Assembly: GCA_030762175.1 (NCBI GenBank)
Contig: CM060834.1
Span: forward strand, 29,910,501 to 29,974,500
Length of the DNA stretch: 64,000 nt
DNA from: Metallyticus violacea
Taxonomy: Eukaryota; Arthropoda; Insecta; Mantodea; Metallyticidae
Direction: 5' to 3'
Position 1 is the first letter of the stretch. Every line of letters begins with the position of its first letter. The notes under the pieces were generated by a model. The model saw only the letters and a list, made by a program, of their open reading frames with translations, made no database searches and was not told the origin of the DNA. The translations under genes were made by a program, and so were the position numbers. This document shows positions 12,340 to 23,505 of the stretch, piece after piece.

Positions 12340-12975
12340 GCGCTTCATAACACTAACAGTAATCAGCCCACATTAACCATCCGAATGGCCTTGATAGTGG
12401 TTTCCTTTGTTTTAATGTCTTTATGACACACTCACCTTGTTCTTCAATCATTGCACTCAGATTCTCAGGGAATATGGGCTGTTGAGAAAATGCACTTTAA
12501 CATTCACTCTACACCCTAGGTTTCTAAAATGTAACATTTCCTTCACAATTTGTTTATAGTTCTACGATTTGTTGTTGCCAAGAAACTTTTCTGTCATTGT
12601 TTGGTATGTCAACCATGCTGACTTCTTTAACTCCGGACATCGACTGAGGAAAGGTCTCGTCCTGCAAGGGGTCCATAAAAATACCTGTTGTTATCTTAGC
12701 TTCAGCTCTCTGTGAGAGCTTTGTATCAAGAAAGTTGAAACAATCACTGTCCATAATCACAGCTGTAACAGATTGCTTCATCAGGCCTAACTTATATGGA
12801 GTAGTGGAAGAAGGACATTACAAGGAGAAATCAATAATTCATACTTCACATTTTTTCTCCAGGAACTAAATTGGTTCTTTGGTGGCCAATTTTTCTGGTC
12901 AAATGACCTGATTTAGCCCTACTGCCCCCCTCACAAAGTTAGCAACTTATCTTCCAGAAAATGTATTTTATGTAT
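12340..12975 (-). pseudogene. Decayed copy of an uncharacterised TE-associated ORF
   Basis: The minus strand carries, in shifting frames, a series of motifs in the order I associate with an uncharacterised protein that is repeated in arthropod genomes. They are LLPLLHISLGLMKQSVTA, then FNFLDTKLSQRAEAKI, TTGIFMDPLQDETF, then after a stop a LGCRVNVKVHFLNS stretch, FPENLSAMIEEQGE and a basic end. In the proteins I recall, these positions read LPPLHIKLGLMKNFVKA, KIKEGVFVGPQI, LGCNMSLKVHFLHSH and FPENMGAVSDEHGERFHQD. Stops and frameshifts prove decay. The biochemical function is unknown to me; dispersal suggests it travels with a transposon. The link is by recollection and needs a protein search. 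Confidence 0.65.
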
Positions 12976-13254
12976 CTGCTCAATGAACAAATAATAAAAA
13001 CTATTATTTAATATAATGTCGATATCTGATAAATTCTAACTCGATGTAACAAAACTAAGGCTGGTTTGAGAGAGTCCATATAGTACAGGAATCAGTAAAT
13101 AGAACAGTTTTCATTCAGCAAAAATTGCGTATTTATTCTAACAGTTCGTACCTCTTAATTGGATTGCCTTCATTGTCAAGTATATCTAAATGTCACAATT
13201 ATTGGTGCAATGAGGGTGACTTAATGTTAAAAAGAACAAGCTCAGTGTTGTAGT

Positions 13255-14025
13255 GTGCTTTTTATTTATCAAATAGCCCTAGTAAGTTCGACACACTTGC
13301 TCCACGTCTCTCCAGGTTCCTGATTCCCTCCTGGAAGTGGGTTTCTTTGAAGCAATGAAAATGCTCATTTAGTTCCTATGACATATTCATTCGGCTTACA
13401 TTTGTGACTATCCAGCAAAGTTATGAGCTTCGGAAACATATGGTAATCCGAGGGACACAGATCAGGTTAATAGGGTGGATGCAGAATCAGTTCAAATCTA
13501 ATTCGGTCAATTTATCCTGAGTCCTGCGGCTTGAATGCATCGGCGCACTGTCATGCATTCTTTTTAGTCATTCCCGGACGTTTTTTCGAGATCACTGTCT
13601 TCACTCACACCTAAAGTGATGTGTAATATTCTCTAGTAACGGTTTTTCTCCTCTATTCCAAGTAGTCAATCAAGAAAATCCCTTTAGCGTCCAAGTCATC
13701 ACCTTTCCAGCAGATGGAAAGCATTTCGCCTTTTTCGGAGCCGGTTCGCCCAGTGCGGTTCAGTGTTTTATGTTCTGTGTATAGTAATGAGACCACGTTT
13801 CGTCCATAGTCACAAAACGCCGTAAAAATAGGTTGGCTTCTTCTACCAACAATCTTTCGCAAAATTATTTCATATGTAATTCACTACCCGATCAGCTGAG
13901 ATGCCAGATCGTGCACTTTCACTGCAATGAATATCATGGACTTCAAGATTTCTGACTTCAGGGGTGATTTTGGAGCTCCAGGACGTGGTAAGTCTTCCAT
14001 TCTTGTTTTATCTAAAGTGGAACGG
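13255..14025 (-). pseudogene. Decayed mariner transposase
   Basis: Minus-strand mariner remnant covering most of the protein in broken frames. From the right come TRMEDLPRPGAPKS (linker), RFVTMDETWSHYYT around the first catalytic Asp (near 13800), HKTLNRTGRTGSEKGE, SAGKVM, DAKGIFLIDYLE (near 13660), then HDSAPMHSS (second Asp, normally HDNAPAHSS). Next is KLTEFRFELILHPPY with a CPSDYHMFPKL third-Asp box, and the C-terminal ETWSKCVEL. The catalytic acidic residues are still readable, but several frameshifts and stops inactivate it. No clean terminal inverted repeats were found, so only the coding remnant is delimited. Confidence 0.9.
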
Positions 14026-14389
14026 TGTCACAAGTAGGGCATGCGTCACCCAGTTAGACAAAATTCTCTCATGCAGTTCCCCTACCAGAAAAGAGAATTG
14101 AATCACACCACGAATTCCAATCTTATTCATTTTTTACTCTTACTTGTGTTTAAACAACTGCAAAACATTAAATTGACATCAGATTTACTTGTAACCATTG
14201 AAAGAAAACTTTATGACCACATTTGCGGACCAATTTACTTATCAAACCATCCTCCTACTTTAAGAACCACTCAGTTGACAGCAGTATTCAGTTTTCGTAA
14301 CTATATCAGTCTTCTTTTGATTTATCTTGCTAACTTTACTTCATAGATATTGCGATTGTACCTATGAAAAGATATGAATCTCACACATA
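14026..14389. other. No recognisable gene
   Basis: A 101-codon plus-strand ORF (14041-14346) starts in the mariner remnant and continues into AT-rich sequence. Its product has no recognisable motif and is probably a chance ORF. Confidence 0.5.
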
Positions 14390-15625
14390 AGGTCGCAATT
14401 TTTGTTTTTTCTCAATGAAACTCGACATACAACCATCGATTAACAAACGATTCGTAGAATTCGTTAACAGAAAAATAGAACCATTGATGGTGAGGTGTAA
14501 CCTAAAGGGAAATTTTAAATGAAGATCGCTCTAGTGGGCATAATTTCATTTTTTTTTCAAAGAAACTGGAAAATGCAATTAAAATAAATTAATATAAATA
14601 GTATCTGAAAATGAGGGAAATCCGGCCATTTGGAGGTGAGGTATATGTGAAATATGGAATTTAAAGAGTGGGGAGTGGGGTTAAAGGGAAATTTAAAAAT
14701 CGCTCTAGCAACCGCCATTATTATTTTTTCAAAGGTAATTCGGTATATGCCATTGAAATAAAATTAGAAAAATAGTTTCTGAAAATAGGTGAAATCAAAT
14801 TATTAGGAGGGGGGTTACCTGAAAGCCGAAATTTAAAAAGTACTCTAGTGTTTTTTCTCTTTATTGTTACAAAATAAAAGGACAAATTAATTCAGCATAT
14901 ATACTGTATTTATAATATGCATATGTTTTATATTTGGCAAAAGCATTGTCGTTAACATAACAAATGTGAAATATTAATATAATATATGTTTGAGAATTAT
15001 ATTTGTATGTAAGAGCGTTCTGTAATAACATTCATAAAACGTTTGTAATACATGCTTTTTCTACAATAAAATTTGAACTAAATTTCAAACCCACTGAAAA
15101 TCGACGAAACTTTAGATTGTTTATTGTTGATTGTGTATATTAGCTTAGTACATTGTAATTGCTTTTAAATATTAATATGTTTGTTATATTGAACATGTTT
15201 TGGTTATATTGAAACATATTAACATAATCTTAAATTCACAAAGTAAGTCGAAACTTTCTGTTATTTCGTTCTATTTTAATGAATGTAAAGATGATATCTG
15301 TTCATAAACAGATTACATTTTAAAATACTCACACAGTATAGCTTTGTCTATCAGTGGTCATATATTTCATTTAATTAATGGTATATGCATTAATTTTTGT
15401 GGTTTAATCTCAATAATAATAATACTTCTAAAATATGGTTTTAGAAATTTTTTATAAAATATGGTTTCTCTTTTGTGATACTTATTGAATGCAAGAATTC
15501 TAATTTTATTCCCTTAATACCACACAGTAATGCCAAAACACTTCATTTCGTTAATTAATAAGTCATACTTTGGATTTTATATTCATTTTTAAAGTTATTG
15601 AAATTGGGGAGGAATTAGCTTATTT
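14390..15625 (+). repeat. Minisatellite-bearing dispersed element, copy A
   Basis: The left part (14390-14865) holds about three tandem units of 140-175 bp. Recognisable marks of each unit are GGGTTACCTGAAA, AAATTTAAAAATCGCTCTAG, AACTCGGTATATGCCATT and ATAGTTTCTGAAAAT. The right part (about 14866-15625) is a single-copy body shared almost end to end with 22790-23505: GGACAAATTAATTCAG, GTTTGAGAATT, CGAAACTTT-GATTGTTTATTG, AAAGATGATATC, CAGTGGTC-TATATTTCATTT and AATTAATAAG. There is no coding capacity. The combination of array plus body recurs in copies B and C, so it is one unit of spread. Confidence 0.8.
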
Positions 15626-16639
15626 TGGAATATGGATGTTTTTCTTTTCTTTGGAATAAAATGTATTGGTATTTAAAACAGATGTGTTGCTCTAATGTTA
15701 AATGTGTAACAATCTTTAAATATTAAAATCTACACTCTCACGAGGACAGCAGAAAATAGACTCAGAAAGCTTTAAAGAAATTACAGAAGAGATGATGAGA
15801 AGATGAAACATAGACGGAGCCGGCTGCAGCATACTTGGTAGCTGATAGGTATAATACAGCGTGAGCGGACAAGATTTATAGCTAAAGCCTTGTACAGTCG
15901 AGAAACAGATATGGCTATTGGTAACTCCTGTGTTCTGAAGTATGCTGTACTGTTTCAAAAACATTCTTGGAAAGGTGGAAGGAAAAACGTTCCATATTTT
16001 ATAAGAAAAACACATCCTTCGCATTCCGGGATAAGTAACAGAGAGACACACAGTAAAATGTTTTCCAGCATTGTTAGTAGTTACCAATGCACACTCATAT
16101 CAGGGTTGCGCTGTCAGATTAAAGAGAGCATCTGCCCCTCACGAAGTGCAAATTGAAAGCACGACGAAGCGCATGTGGGTGGCCTGAGCGTGCGGTAAGC
16201 TTGCATCAGCACAGCAAACGTTGCAACAGGTATCGTTGAAAAACAATTCTTGCAGCATATCAACACTCTCCTCAACTAAAAATAAACAAATTTCTTCACT
16301 GTGTTCCAGAAAATGTGAATCTTTTCCCTCTCCTTTAATCAGAGTTAATAAGTTGTTTTTGCATGTAACAACGGGGTCCTGGATGAATAAAATAGCTGGG
16401 TGAAAATTGCGCTTGAGCCCGGAGTTTTAGCGGTAAACCCACACATATTACGTTAACAAAGTAAATTATAATAGTATGCTCTATTTTAAATTAAAGCACA
16501 GATTTGTAGACCTTATGCAGATATAAACATTAATCAATGCATTTATCAAAATTAATAACAATTATTTTTAAAATAATACTTATAAAAGGGCAAAGCACTT
16601 AAAACTGGCCAACTTAATAATATGACAATTTCAGTGACA
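15626..16639. other. No recognisable gene
   Basis: Overlapping short ORFs occur on both strands at 15716-16160, without domain similarity I can name and without splice sites that would link them. This stretch separates copies A and B of the minisatellite-bearing element. Confidence 0.5.
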
Positions 16640-17600
16640 GAGAAATATTTTCAGACAAAAATTGAAGGGGGACATAAGGTCATATTGTTACGCTTCAGCG
16701 AATTTCGACAGAATTATGGTTAGACCCATGATTTTTTTAAAAAAAATTTCTGCAAATCTTCATCGTGTATATGCGTGTTTGTTAACGCTCTGGCGGTCAC
16801 AAATTTCGTTTTTTCTCATCGAAACATATAACCATCTATTAATAAACTAATGACTGCGTTAGCCACCAAAATTGGACAATTGGGGGTGGAGGTTACCTAA
16901 AGGAAAATTTAAACATCACTCTAGAGGTAGCAATTTTTGTTTTTCTTAACCAAACTCGGTATATGCCGTTAAAATAAATTAATAAAAATAGTTGCCAAAA
17001 TTCAGCGAAATCAGACTATTAGGAGTGGGTGTTTACCTGAAACCCAAAATTTAAAAATCGCTTTCGCGACACCAATATTTTTTACTGTAACGAAACTCAG
17101 TATACACCATTTAAATGAAATGAGGAAAATAGTTTCTGAAAATCAGGGAATGGGCGGGGGCGAAGCAAAATTTAAATATCGCTATTTTTTTAAGGAAACT
17201 TGGTACACCTAATTTAAATAAAATAAAAAACTACATTCTGAAAATCAGTGAAATCAAACTATTAGGAGGGGGGTTGCCTACAACCAAAAATTTAACACTA
17301 CCTCTAGTGGCAATAATATTTGTTTTTCTGCAACGAAACTCCGCACACACTATTTAAACAAAATAAGGAAAATAGTTTCTGAAAATCAGATAAATCGAAC
17401 CATTAGGAGTAGGGGTATAACTGAAAATCAAAATTTAAAAACCGTTCTAGCGTTTAATTTTCTCTCTATTATTTCAAAATAATATCATTACAGAGCACTA
17501 TTTACATACAATCTAATTCTCATACACATTGTAGTTGTTTCGTTACAACAGAATATAAAGATGATATAGTCCCAGTTCATAAACATGGTTACACAGGGAT
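16640..17600 (+). repeat. Minisatellite-bearing dispersed element, copy B
   Basis: Five units of the array are readable at about 16900, 17041, 17165, 17281 and 17424, measured at the AAATTTAAAAATCGCT mark. They are spaced about 140, 124, 116 and 143 bp apart. The body after the array is shortened to about 150 bp. It keeps a TTTCTCTCTATTATTTCAAAATA junction-like start and an AAAGATGATAT ... GTTCATAAACATGGTTACA piece found in the other copies. It therefore has more array units and less body than copies A and C. Confidence 0.78.
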
Positions 17601-18365
17601 CTAGTGGCTGACCTCGAGTACAGAATTCCCTTTGCGATTCAAAATATCACCATTGTTATGCTGAGAAATATCGGAATAAAGGGTTGATAACAGGCTTGAC
17701 ATTTGACATGCTACAAATGAACTTTTTTAATTTATTGAAGATTAAAATTGTAGCCCTTAGGGCCAGTTGTATAAAGAGCGAACTTGGGTTTAGAGCATAA
17801 AATTAACCACCAGTTATACTTAACTTGGAAATTTTTGTTGTATAAACATTAATTTAAGATTATTTCATCTTAACCACAAATCAAATCTAACTCGCGAAAT
17901 TTCACAAGTTAAAGAGCTAACTAGAATTCAGTAATTGTTAAATAAAACGTGTCTTGGAGTACAGAAGTATAACAACTTCATTTGTAAATAAAATACAGAG
18001 TCACGTTTGTTATAATTTATGCAGATAGTTTCTTCAATGTTTCATTGCTCATTTTTGCGTAATAACAAGACAGTGAAGCATTCAATTGTAGGTTATGTTA
18101 GGCTAACCTTACAAGCGGTACATTGTACAAATGCCTGATTTCCGATTCCTGACATCTCATCCGAAGGTAAATTTCACTGTCCACCTAGGGTAAAAAAATG
18201 GAACAGATATTTCGTCCCCAATTACAAACACAAACTAAGCGAAATCATGCTTTGAATTCAAAGTGGAGAAAGGAAAGGCCAGTAGAATCATTCATAAAGT
18301 TACATCAATAACAGCTCTGAGACAATACATTAAAATACCAACGAAGAACGGTTGTAAGGAATCTT

Positions 18366-18515
18366 ATGCTTGGCTTCTATAACATTCGCAACTTTCCTGG
18401 AGTTTTAGGTGCTATAGACTGCACACACATACCCATTACATCGCGTGGAGGTTATAATGCAGGTCTTAAGAATAGATTGGCAATTTTCCCCCATGTACGT
18501 TCTTTAAGTTTTAGA
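18366..18515 (+). pseudogene. HARBI1-like nuclease fragment
   Basis: Plus-strand reading NIRNFPGVLGAIDCTHIPI followed by TSRGGYNAGLKNRLA. This matches the DDE_Tnp_4 (HARBI1-like) block around the first catalytic Asp, which in intact relatives reads like FPGVIGCIDCTHIPI. Upstream, 18190-18330 reads KWRKERPVESF and LNSKWRK-like stretches in another frame, possibly the N terminus. The ORF is cut off by a T tract at 18523, and the second and third acidic residues are absent. It lies inside the Harbinger element and cannot be active. Confidence 0.82.
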
Positions 18516-18522
18516 GATAGAA

Positions 18523-18550
18523 TCTTTTTTTTTTTTTTTTTTTTTTTTTT
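18523..18550. repeat. Poly-T tract
   Basis: About 28 consecutive T residues, immediately after the HARBI1-like fragment. No SINE body is attached. Confidence 0.9.
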
Positions 18551-18648
18551 CCCAGTTATTCCCTTACATTTAGCAGCAGATCAATAATATTCTCCTCACT
18601 TTTGCTACAAATTTGCTTTCATTCGGTTCGACATTTCCTCAATCACAT

Positions 18649-18650
<2 letters not shown>

Positions 18651-18687
<37 letters not shown>
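18651..18687. repeat. (CA)n microsatellite
   Basis: About 18 perfect CA repeats inside the Harbinger element. Confidence 0.97.
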
Positions 18688-18691
<4 letters not shown>

Positions 18692-18913
18692 TGTGCAGGG
18701 GACATGAACCTACATTATTATTATTTTTCTCAAGTTAAACAGTTGAGCATCGACTTGCTCTAAACAGGAATTTCCCTATGGCTGTGCGATATTGCTATAG
18801 ATATGACGGTTATTTTAAACTCGAAGCTATTTATATACAACAGAAATGATGACCATTTTAAATTACAGTTAAAAGTAATCTCCAGTTAGCTACTATTATA
18901 CAACTGGCCTTTA

Positions 18914-19677
18914 ATGTATCAGAAAATGTTCAGTTTCAATAAAATACACTTTTCATTTAACAGCTACAGTCATTTTAATTGGTGTTTTAAATGGAGCCTT
19001 TGTATTTATCTATAGTTTTGTCTTGAATGTCACAAAAACTATGTTATCAAAAGTAATGCATTTATTGATTTCAAAAACCGCAGAAATGAGTCATCCAAAA
19101 GTGGCAATAGGCATATTCCAAATGTTTACTTTAGTGTAATGCTGAAAAAACCAGGACATACTGAACTTGTGCAACTGCGCTCCGGAGGTTTGCCCCTAGG
19201 GATGAAAAGTAGGGAGCGAATGGGCCGGGCGTCCATCTCCAGGATATGCTCGAGCCTTAATCTTCCACGTCTCCGTAAGCCGCTTGAGGGTAGGAATTGC
19301 CTTTATGCTTTTAAATTCTATTTACTTCTCCCTTTACCTTATCTTTCGTTAAGCTTCAGCGTCCCATGACGACATCAGAAATCTCATGGACGCGAACGAA
19401 AAAACAACGCAAATAACGGTGGGGTTTGTTGACTTTCACAAGTTCCAAGAGAAAGTCATTTACAGGTTCGAACCCGTTCCTGTTTGAAGGATCACTTCTT
19501 GTGACTACTTTTTGGAAGTTAGTTCCAAATTATTTCTGGCATGCGGATCATTTGTTATGTTTCAAATGTATTTACTTTTTTGATTTACATCCTCTTGTTA
19601 TTTTTATTATAAGTAATATCACAAGAGCTTCTGAGATTGCCGATAAATTCAAGAGCATAGTGAGATATTTGATGATA
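18914..19677. other. No recognisable gene
   Basis: A less AT-rich patch at 19160-19290 carries a short plus-strand ORF with no recognised motif. The rest is AT-rich. Confidence 0.5.
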
Positions 19678-20060
19678 TTTATTAGGACTATTTCCCGAAT
19701 AAAATAAGAATTTGAATATACTTCCTCTAAACTTGGATTACAAAATTGTAATAATTGTGCATTTGTAAAATGAATATTTAACCCTTTCAACCCATCATAA
19801 TTTACAAAATGGTTTCAGATTGTTTGGCTGAATACCCAAAACCAATTGTTTGAGTGAATATATATTCAGTTAGTTAAATGTACAATTTGCGGGCTCAGGA
19901 ATTATTGTGGGGATATAGAGATTGGTGTACTGACCAGAAGGCAAATGCATTTCGCGGGTACAGAGATTTGGTAAACTGTGATTGATCAAAATTAAAAATT
20001 GTTTCATTTCATTGGTCGATTTTATGATGACGTCACATAAGGGAAATAATTCTAATAACA
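19678..20060 (+). repeat. Dispersed repeat R2, shorter copy
   Basis: Collinear with the R2 copy at 44480-45450. First block: ACTATTTCCCGAAT...CCTCTAAACTTGGAT and a TTCAACCCATC mark. Second block: GCTCAGGAATTATTGTGGGG, then ACTGACCAGAAGGCAAATGC and TTTCATTTCATTGGTCGATT running into TTTATGATGACGTCACA. Here the second block is uninterrupted, which shows where a SINE landed in the other copy. A 35-bp tandem duplication (GGGAAATAATTCTAATAA) follows at 20040-20105. Confidence 0.72.
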
Positions 20061-20278
20061 TTTGTTCTTAGGAAGGGAAATAATTCTAATAATATTTGTT
20101 CTTAGTTCCTGTGTTTCATACAAAATTACAAAAGATTTGCCAGTGTATAAAAGTTTTGTCCCTTCGAGCCTTAATGTAGATTATTATTAGTGTAAAGTAA
20201 GTCAAATAATAACAATTCCTTTTTTAAAAGTATTATACGAAATTACAAAATAAAACGAATAAAATTTACTCTGTTACT

Positions 20279-21005
20279 CTTAATACAGAGGTATTATGGT
20301 ATTTGGCTACCGTATTTATGGCATATGCATCCTGAGGGAACGCTACTGCACTGGCCGGGACTCCCGTTACTTGTTCTTCCCTACTGATCTCAACTTTGAA
20401 ATCTCCCGTAATCTTATGATCGCGCAAGAACTCTTGGATTGGATTGCTAGAAAAGAAGAGTATTTCAGTACTTTAACATTATTTTAGGCTGACCGCTCTC
20501 ATTGGAGACCTCCGGGAGGAATAAAGTGAGAGAAACCCCGGGCGGTGGGGTTGTGAAGTAGACGAGGTCCCTAACATTGTTTTCGGATAGAACATTAAAA
20601 CTCCGGCCATCGTGGAAAACTTAATGTCACAGGCAGGGTATTTGACACCCCTGGCTGAATACTGGACAACCCTGATTACATTGGATGCAAATGCGCTCTG
20701 TCCCATATAAAGGTTGACTGCACTCCGCAACATGTACGTTATGTCCAGCACTTGGACCAGTCCGAGCGGAAAGATGAGGGATGCAAATCCGCAGGGATAC
20801 TATGCGTGCTCCAACGGCTTTCATCTTTGACAAGCAGCCATCCAAACCTCCCCCTGTTGTGATTGATGATGCAGCTACGTGCTCGTCATCAGGCGCATCA
20901 ATTGATAACGTTCCTCTAGCTGATGGCCTGATTTTTAATCAGCAGATGTCAATGGAAGCGTCATCGTCATTGAGATTACCCCGTACATTCCACATTTCAG
21001 AGTAT
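20279..21005 (-). pseudogene. Unidentified minus-strand coding-like block
   Basis: Less AT-rich than its surroundings and open in long stretches on the minus strand. From the right, about 20627-20935 reads ARGTLSIDAPDDEHVAASS then GGGLDGCLSKMKAVGARIV. A second frame at 20560-20750 reads MGQSAFASNVIRVVQYSARG. About 20490-20620 reads RSFNVLSENNVRDLVYFTTP. About 20290-20480 reads NPIQEFLRDHKITGDFKVE then GVPASAVAFPQDAYAINTV. First codon positions there are purine-rich, which favours the minus strand over the overlapping plus ORF at 20296-20487. An acceptor-like TCTTCTTTTCTAG precedes NPIQEF. It is either exons of a host gene or a frameshifted pseudogene. I do not recognise the family. Confidence 0.4.
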
Positions 21006-21937
21006 CATTCGTTTATACAGTGTGGGGGTTTGAGCTTGCTAGCATTTTAACGGAACGATTTTGATGCAAAATCCTTAGTAGTTTCATTACGCTTATTTGT
21101 CAGTATCAGTTGTTGATAGCATTTTTAAGATTGGACAGTGTTTCCTGTTTCTAGTATCTCCAATAGTAGGAGTCCCATCGTCCACAGGTGTTTACGGAAT
21201 AACTAATATCCAGTAATCATTTCGTCCCTGATTTGCTTTCTATCCTTAATTAGTTGATCTTTAGCCAGGGTGCTATCGGATGTTTTAGTAAGAATTTACT
21301 CAGTTCTTGATCGGTAAAGTTCTCCCATCTTATCTGATGTTCTTTCTTTCTTTTTCTTTCCTTTTTTTTTTCTTTTTTCTTTTTTTTTTTTTTTTTTTTT
21401 GGGAACATTCTCTTGCTAATACCGCAGAAAAGTTCTGCTCCTATGAAGTCAATCTTAGTTGTTTCTTTTGCCAGTTTATCTGCCTCTTCATTAACCCGAT
21501 GTCCTGATATAAGGTACTCAATAATTATTTTTGGAAAGAGTAAGAGCGTTTAAAGACATTTCCATGCAATCTAGAGACTTCTAGAAATTGAAGTGTAACT
21601 TGACTGTCTGTGAAAATGAATATAAGTTGATTAAAATTGTCTCTCTTCTCGCAAAAGTTAAGACAGGTCAGAAATGTATGACTTCTGCCTGCAAAACTGT
21701 ACATAAATTCACAAGACTTACAGAGATCTTTAATTTTTATAGATAACGTGTTATGGCAATAAAGAAGAACCAGAGACCCTTAGGTAGTAGGTGAATTTTC
21801 TCCCATTCAGTCAGAATGTTATGGTTCTTATTAAAGAGTGTCCATTTTCTTAGGGCTTGGAGTCCTATTATAGAGCAAGAAAAAGTCCAGTAGTATCACA
21901 TGTGGTGGGCAAGCTATGGTCTCAAATCCTCTGCCAA
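21006..21937. other. No recognisable gene
   Basis: Contains a T-rich, TTTC-rich run at 21342-21401. No coding domain was recognised. Confidence 0.55.
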
Positions 21938-22246
21938 TATTTATTTATTTATTTATTTATTTATTTATTTTAAGTGTTTAACGCCCGTTTTCACTGCTGA
22001 GGCACCATAGGCGGTGTACACGAATGGCCTACATATGAGATGAAATAATAAATTGGGAAAGGATTTTTTTTAAGGAAGGAAACGTTCCAAGCCTAAGTTT
22101 AGGGTCTCTCCCCGGCATTGCAATTTATGAAGACTGAGGAAAACCTGGAAAAAACCTCAGTCAGGGAGGACGGTCCTGTGGGATTCGCACTGCAGACCTC
22201 CCGCTCACGAGTCCGCGCCTAACGACCGCGACTCCCGTGACGGTGC
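21938..22246 (-). mobile_element. tRNA-derived SINE, family 2, copy with (ATTT)n tail
   Basis: Minus-strand retroposon. The tRNA-like head is at the right end (about 22185-22246), with B-box-like complement GGATTCGCACTGC and the SINE's GAGCGGGAG block. The body carries the CCTGACTGAGGTTTT / CCAGGTTTTCCTCAG region and the GCCTCAGCAGTGAAAACGGG tail. An ATTT microsatellite at 21938-21970 serves as the 3' tail. It directly abuts copy C of the minisatellite-bearing element. A target duplication was not established. Confidence 0.9.
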
Positions 22247-22254
22247 GCCTATCT

Positions 22255-23505
22255 ATTGTGTCGTAAAGTTTTCATTAACAAAATTGCATCTTTCGGAGTG
22301 GAGATTAACCTTAAATAAAATAAAAACATTACTAATAATTGCTGTAGCAACTTTTTTTTTTTTCCTCAAAGAAAATTGGTATATTTCTTTAACATAAGTT
22401 ACTAAATGCAGTTTTCGAAATTAAGGGCAATCGGGCCATGGAAATGGGATATGCCTTAAAACCGAGGGGGGATTAAAGCAAAAGTTAAAAATCGCTCTAG
22501 AGGCCACAATTTTAAATTTATTTAAAGGAAACTCGGTATATGCCATTGAAATAAAACAATAAAAATGTTTCTGAAAATCACAAACATCATATTATTTGAA
22601 AGGGGGTTTATTACATGAAACCCAAAATTTAAAAATCGCTCTAGCTGCACCAATATTTGTTTCTTCACAATAAAATTTGGGATGTACAATTGAAATAAAA
22701 TTTTAAAAAAATAGTTTAAGAAAATTGGATTATTAGGAGTGTGGTTATACTAAATTAAAAACTCGCTCTTGCGGTTAATTTTATATATGCGGTTTTTTTT
22801 TAAAGAACAAATTAATTCAGTATTTAAACTGTATTATGACGATGCATAATATTTTATATTTAACAAAAACTAATTGGTGAGCAGAGCAACTGTGAAATAT
22901 TGATCTGCTATGTGTTTGAGAATTGTATCTGTATGTAAGAGAGCTCTGTAATTACTTTCGGAAAAGTTTGCGTTACATATTTTTACTACATTAAATTTTA
23001 AATTAAATTTCAAAGCCAATGAAAATTTACGAAACTTTCGATTGTTTATTGTGTATATTTGCTTAATACAATGTATTTTTTTAAATAGTAACATGTTTTA
23101 TTGAAATATACTCGTATGATCAGCGTCTTCTTAAATACACAATGCAATTCGAAACTTTCTACTATTTATCTAATGTAGTAAATATAAAGATGATATCAAG
23201 TGCTCAGTTTTTAAACATGGTTACATTTAAAAATGTTTGAAAATACCCACGCATTGGTTTTGTCCATCAGTGGTCCTATATTTCATTTAATTAATATTAT
23301 ACAATAAATTTTAGTGGTTTAATACCAATAATAATTTTAAAAAGTTGCTATTTCATTTGTAATGTTTATATATTGTAAGAATTCCACTTTTATTCTCCTA
23401 ATAGAACACAATAATGCCATAACCTATTCCATTTCATTAATTAATAAGGTCTAAATTTGAATTTTATCTTCTTTTTTAAAGTTACTCTACTAGGTGAGGA
23501 ATTCG
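22255..23505 (+). repeat. Minisatellite-bearing dispersed element, copy C
   Basis: Array units are seen at about 22480, 22620 and 22749 (AAATTTAAAAATCGCTCTAG mark), with a degraded first unit from about 22290. The body at 22790-23505 is collinear with copy A over about 700 bp, ending at a shared GAGGAATT near 23500 (15615 in copy A). Beyond that point the sequences differ, which marks the probable right end of the element. The left end lies at or near the SINE boundary at 22246. No ORF of note. Confidence 0.8.

Larger units (their letters stand above)
17757..18913 (+). mobile_element. PIF/Harbinger DNA transposon with intact ends
   Basis: The element runs 17760-18910. Its left end is GGGCCAGTTGTATAA and its right end is TTATACAACTGGCCT, which are inverted repeats over 14 of 15 positions. 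TTA flanks both ends (17757-17759 and 18911-18913), the 3-bp target duplication expected of Harbinger transposons. At about 1.15 kb it is shorter than autonomous elements, which also carry a second Myb-like gene. Inside are a fragment of the nuclease gene, a T tract and a CA microsatellite. Boundaries and family agree independently, so the call is firm. Confidence 0.88.

Noticed and set aside
20296..20487. Plus-strand ORF with an acceptor-like start and a polyadenylation-like AATAAA downstream
   Set aside because: The overlapping minus-strand frame has purine-rich first codon positions and better composition, so the plus ORF looks like its shadow.
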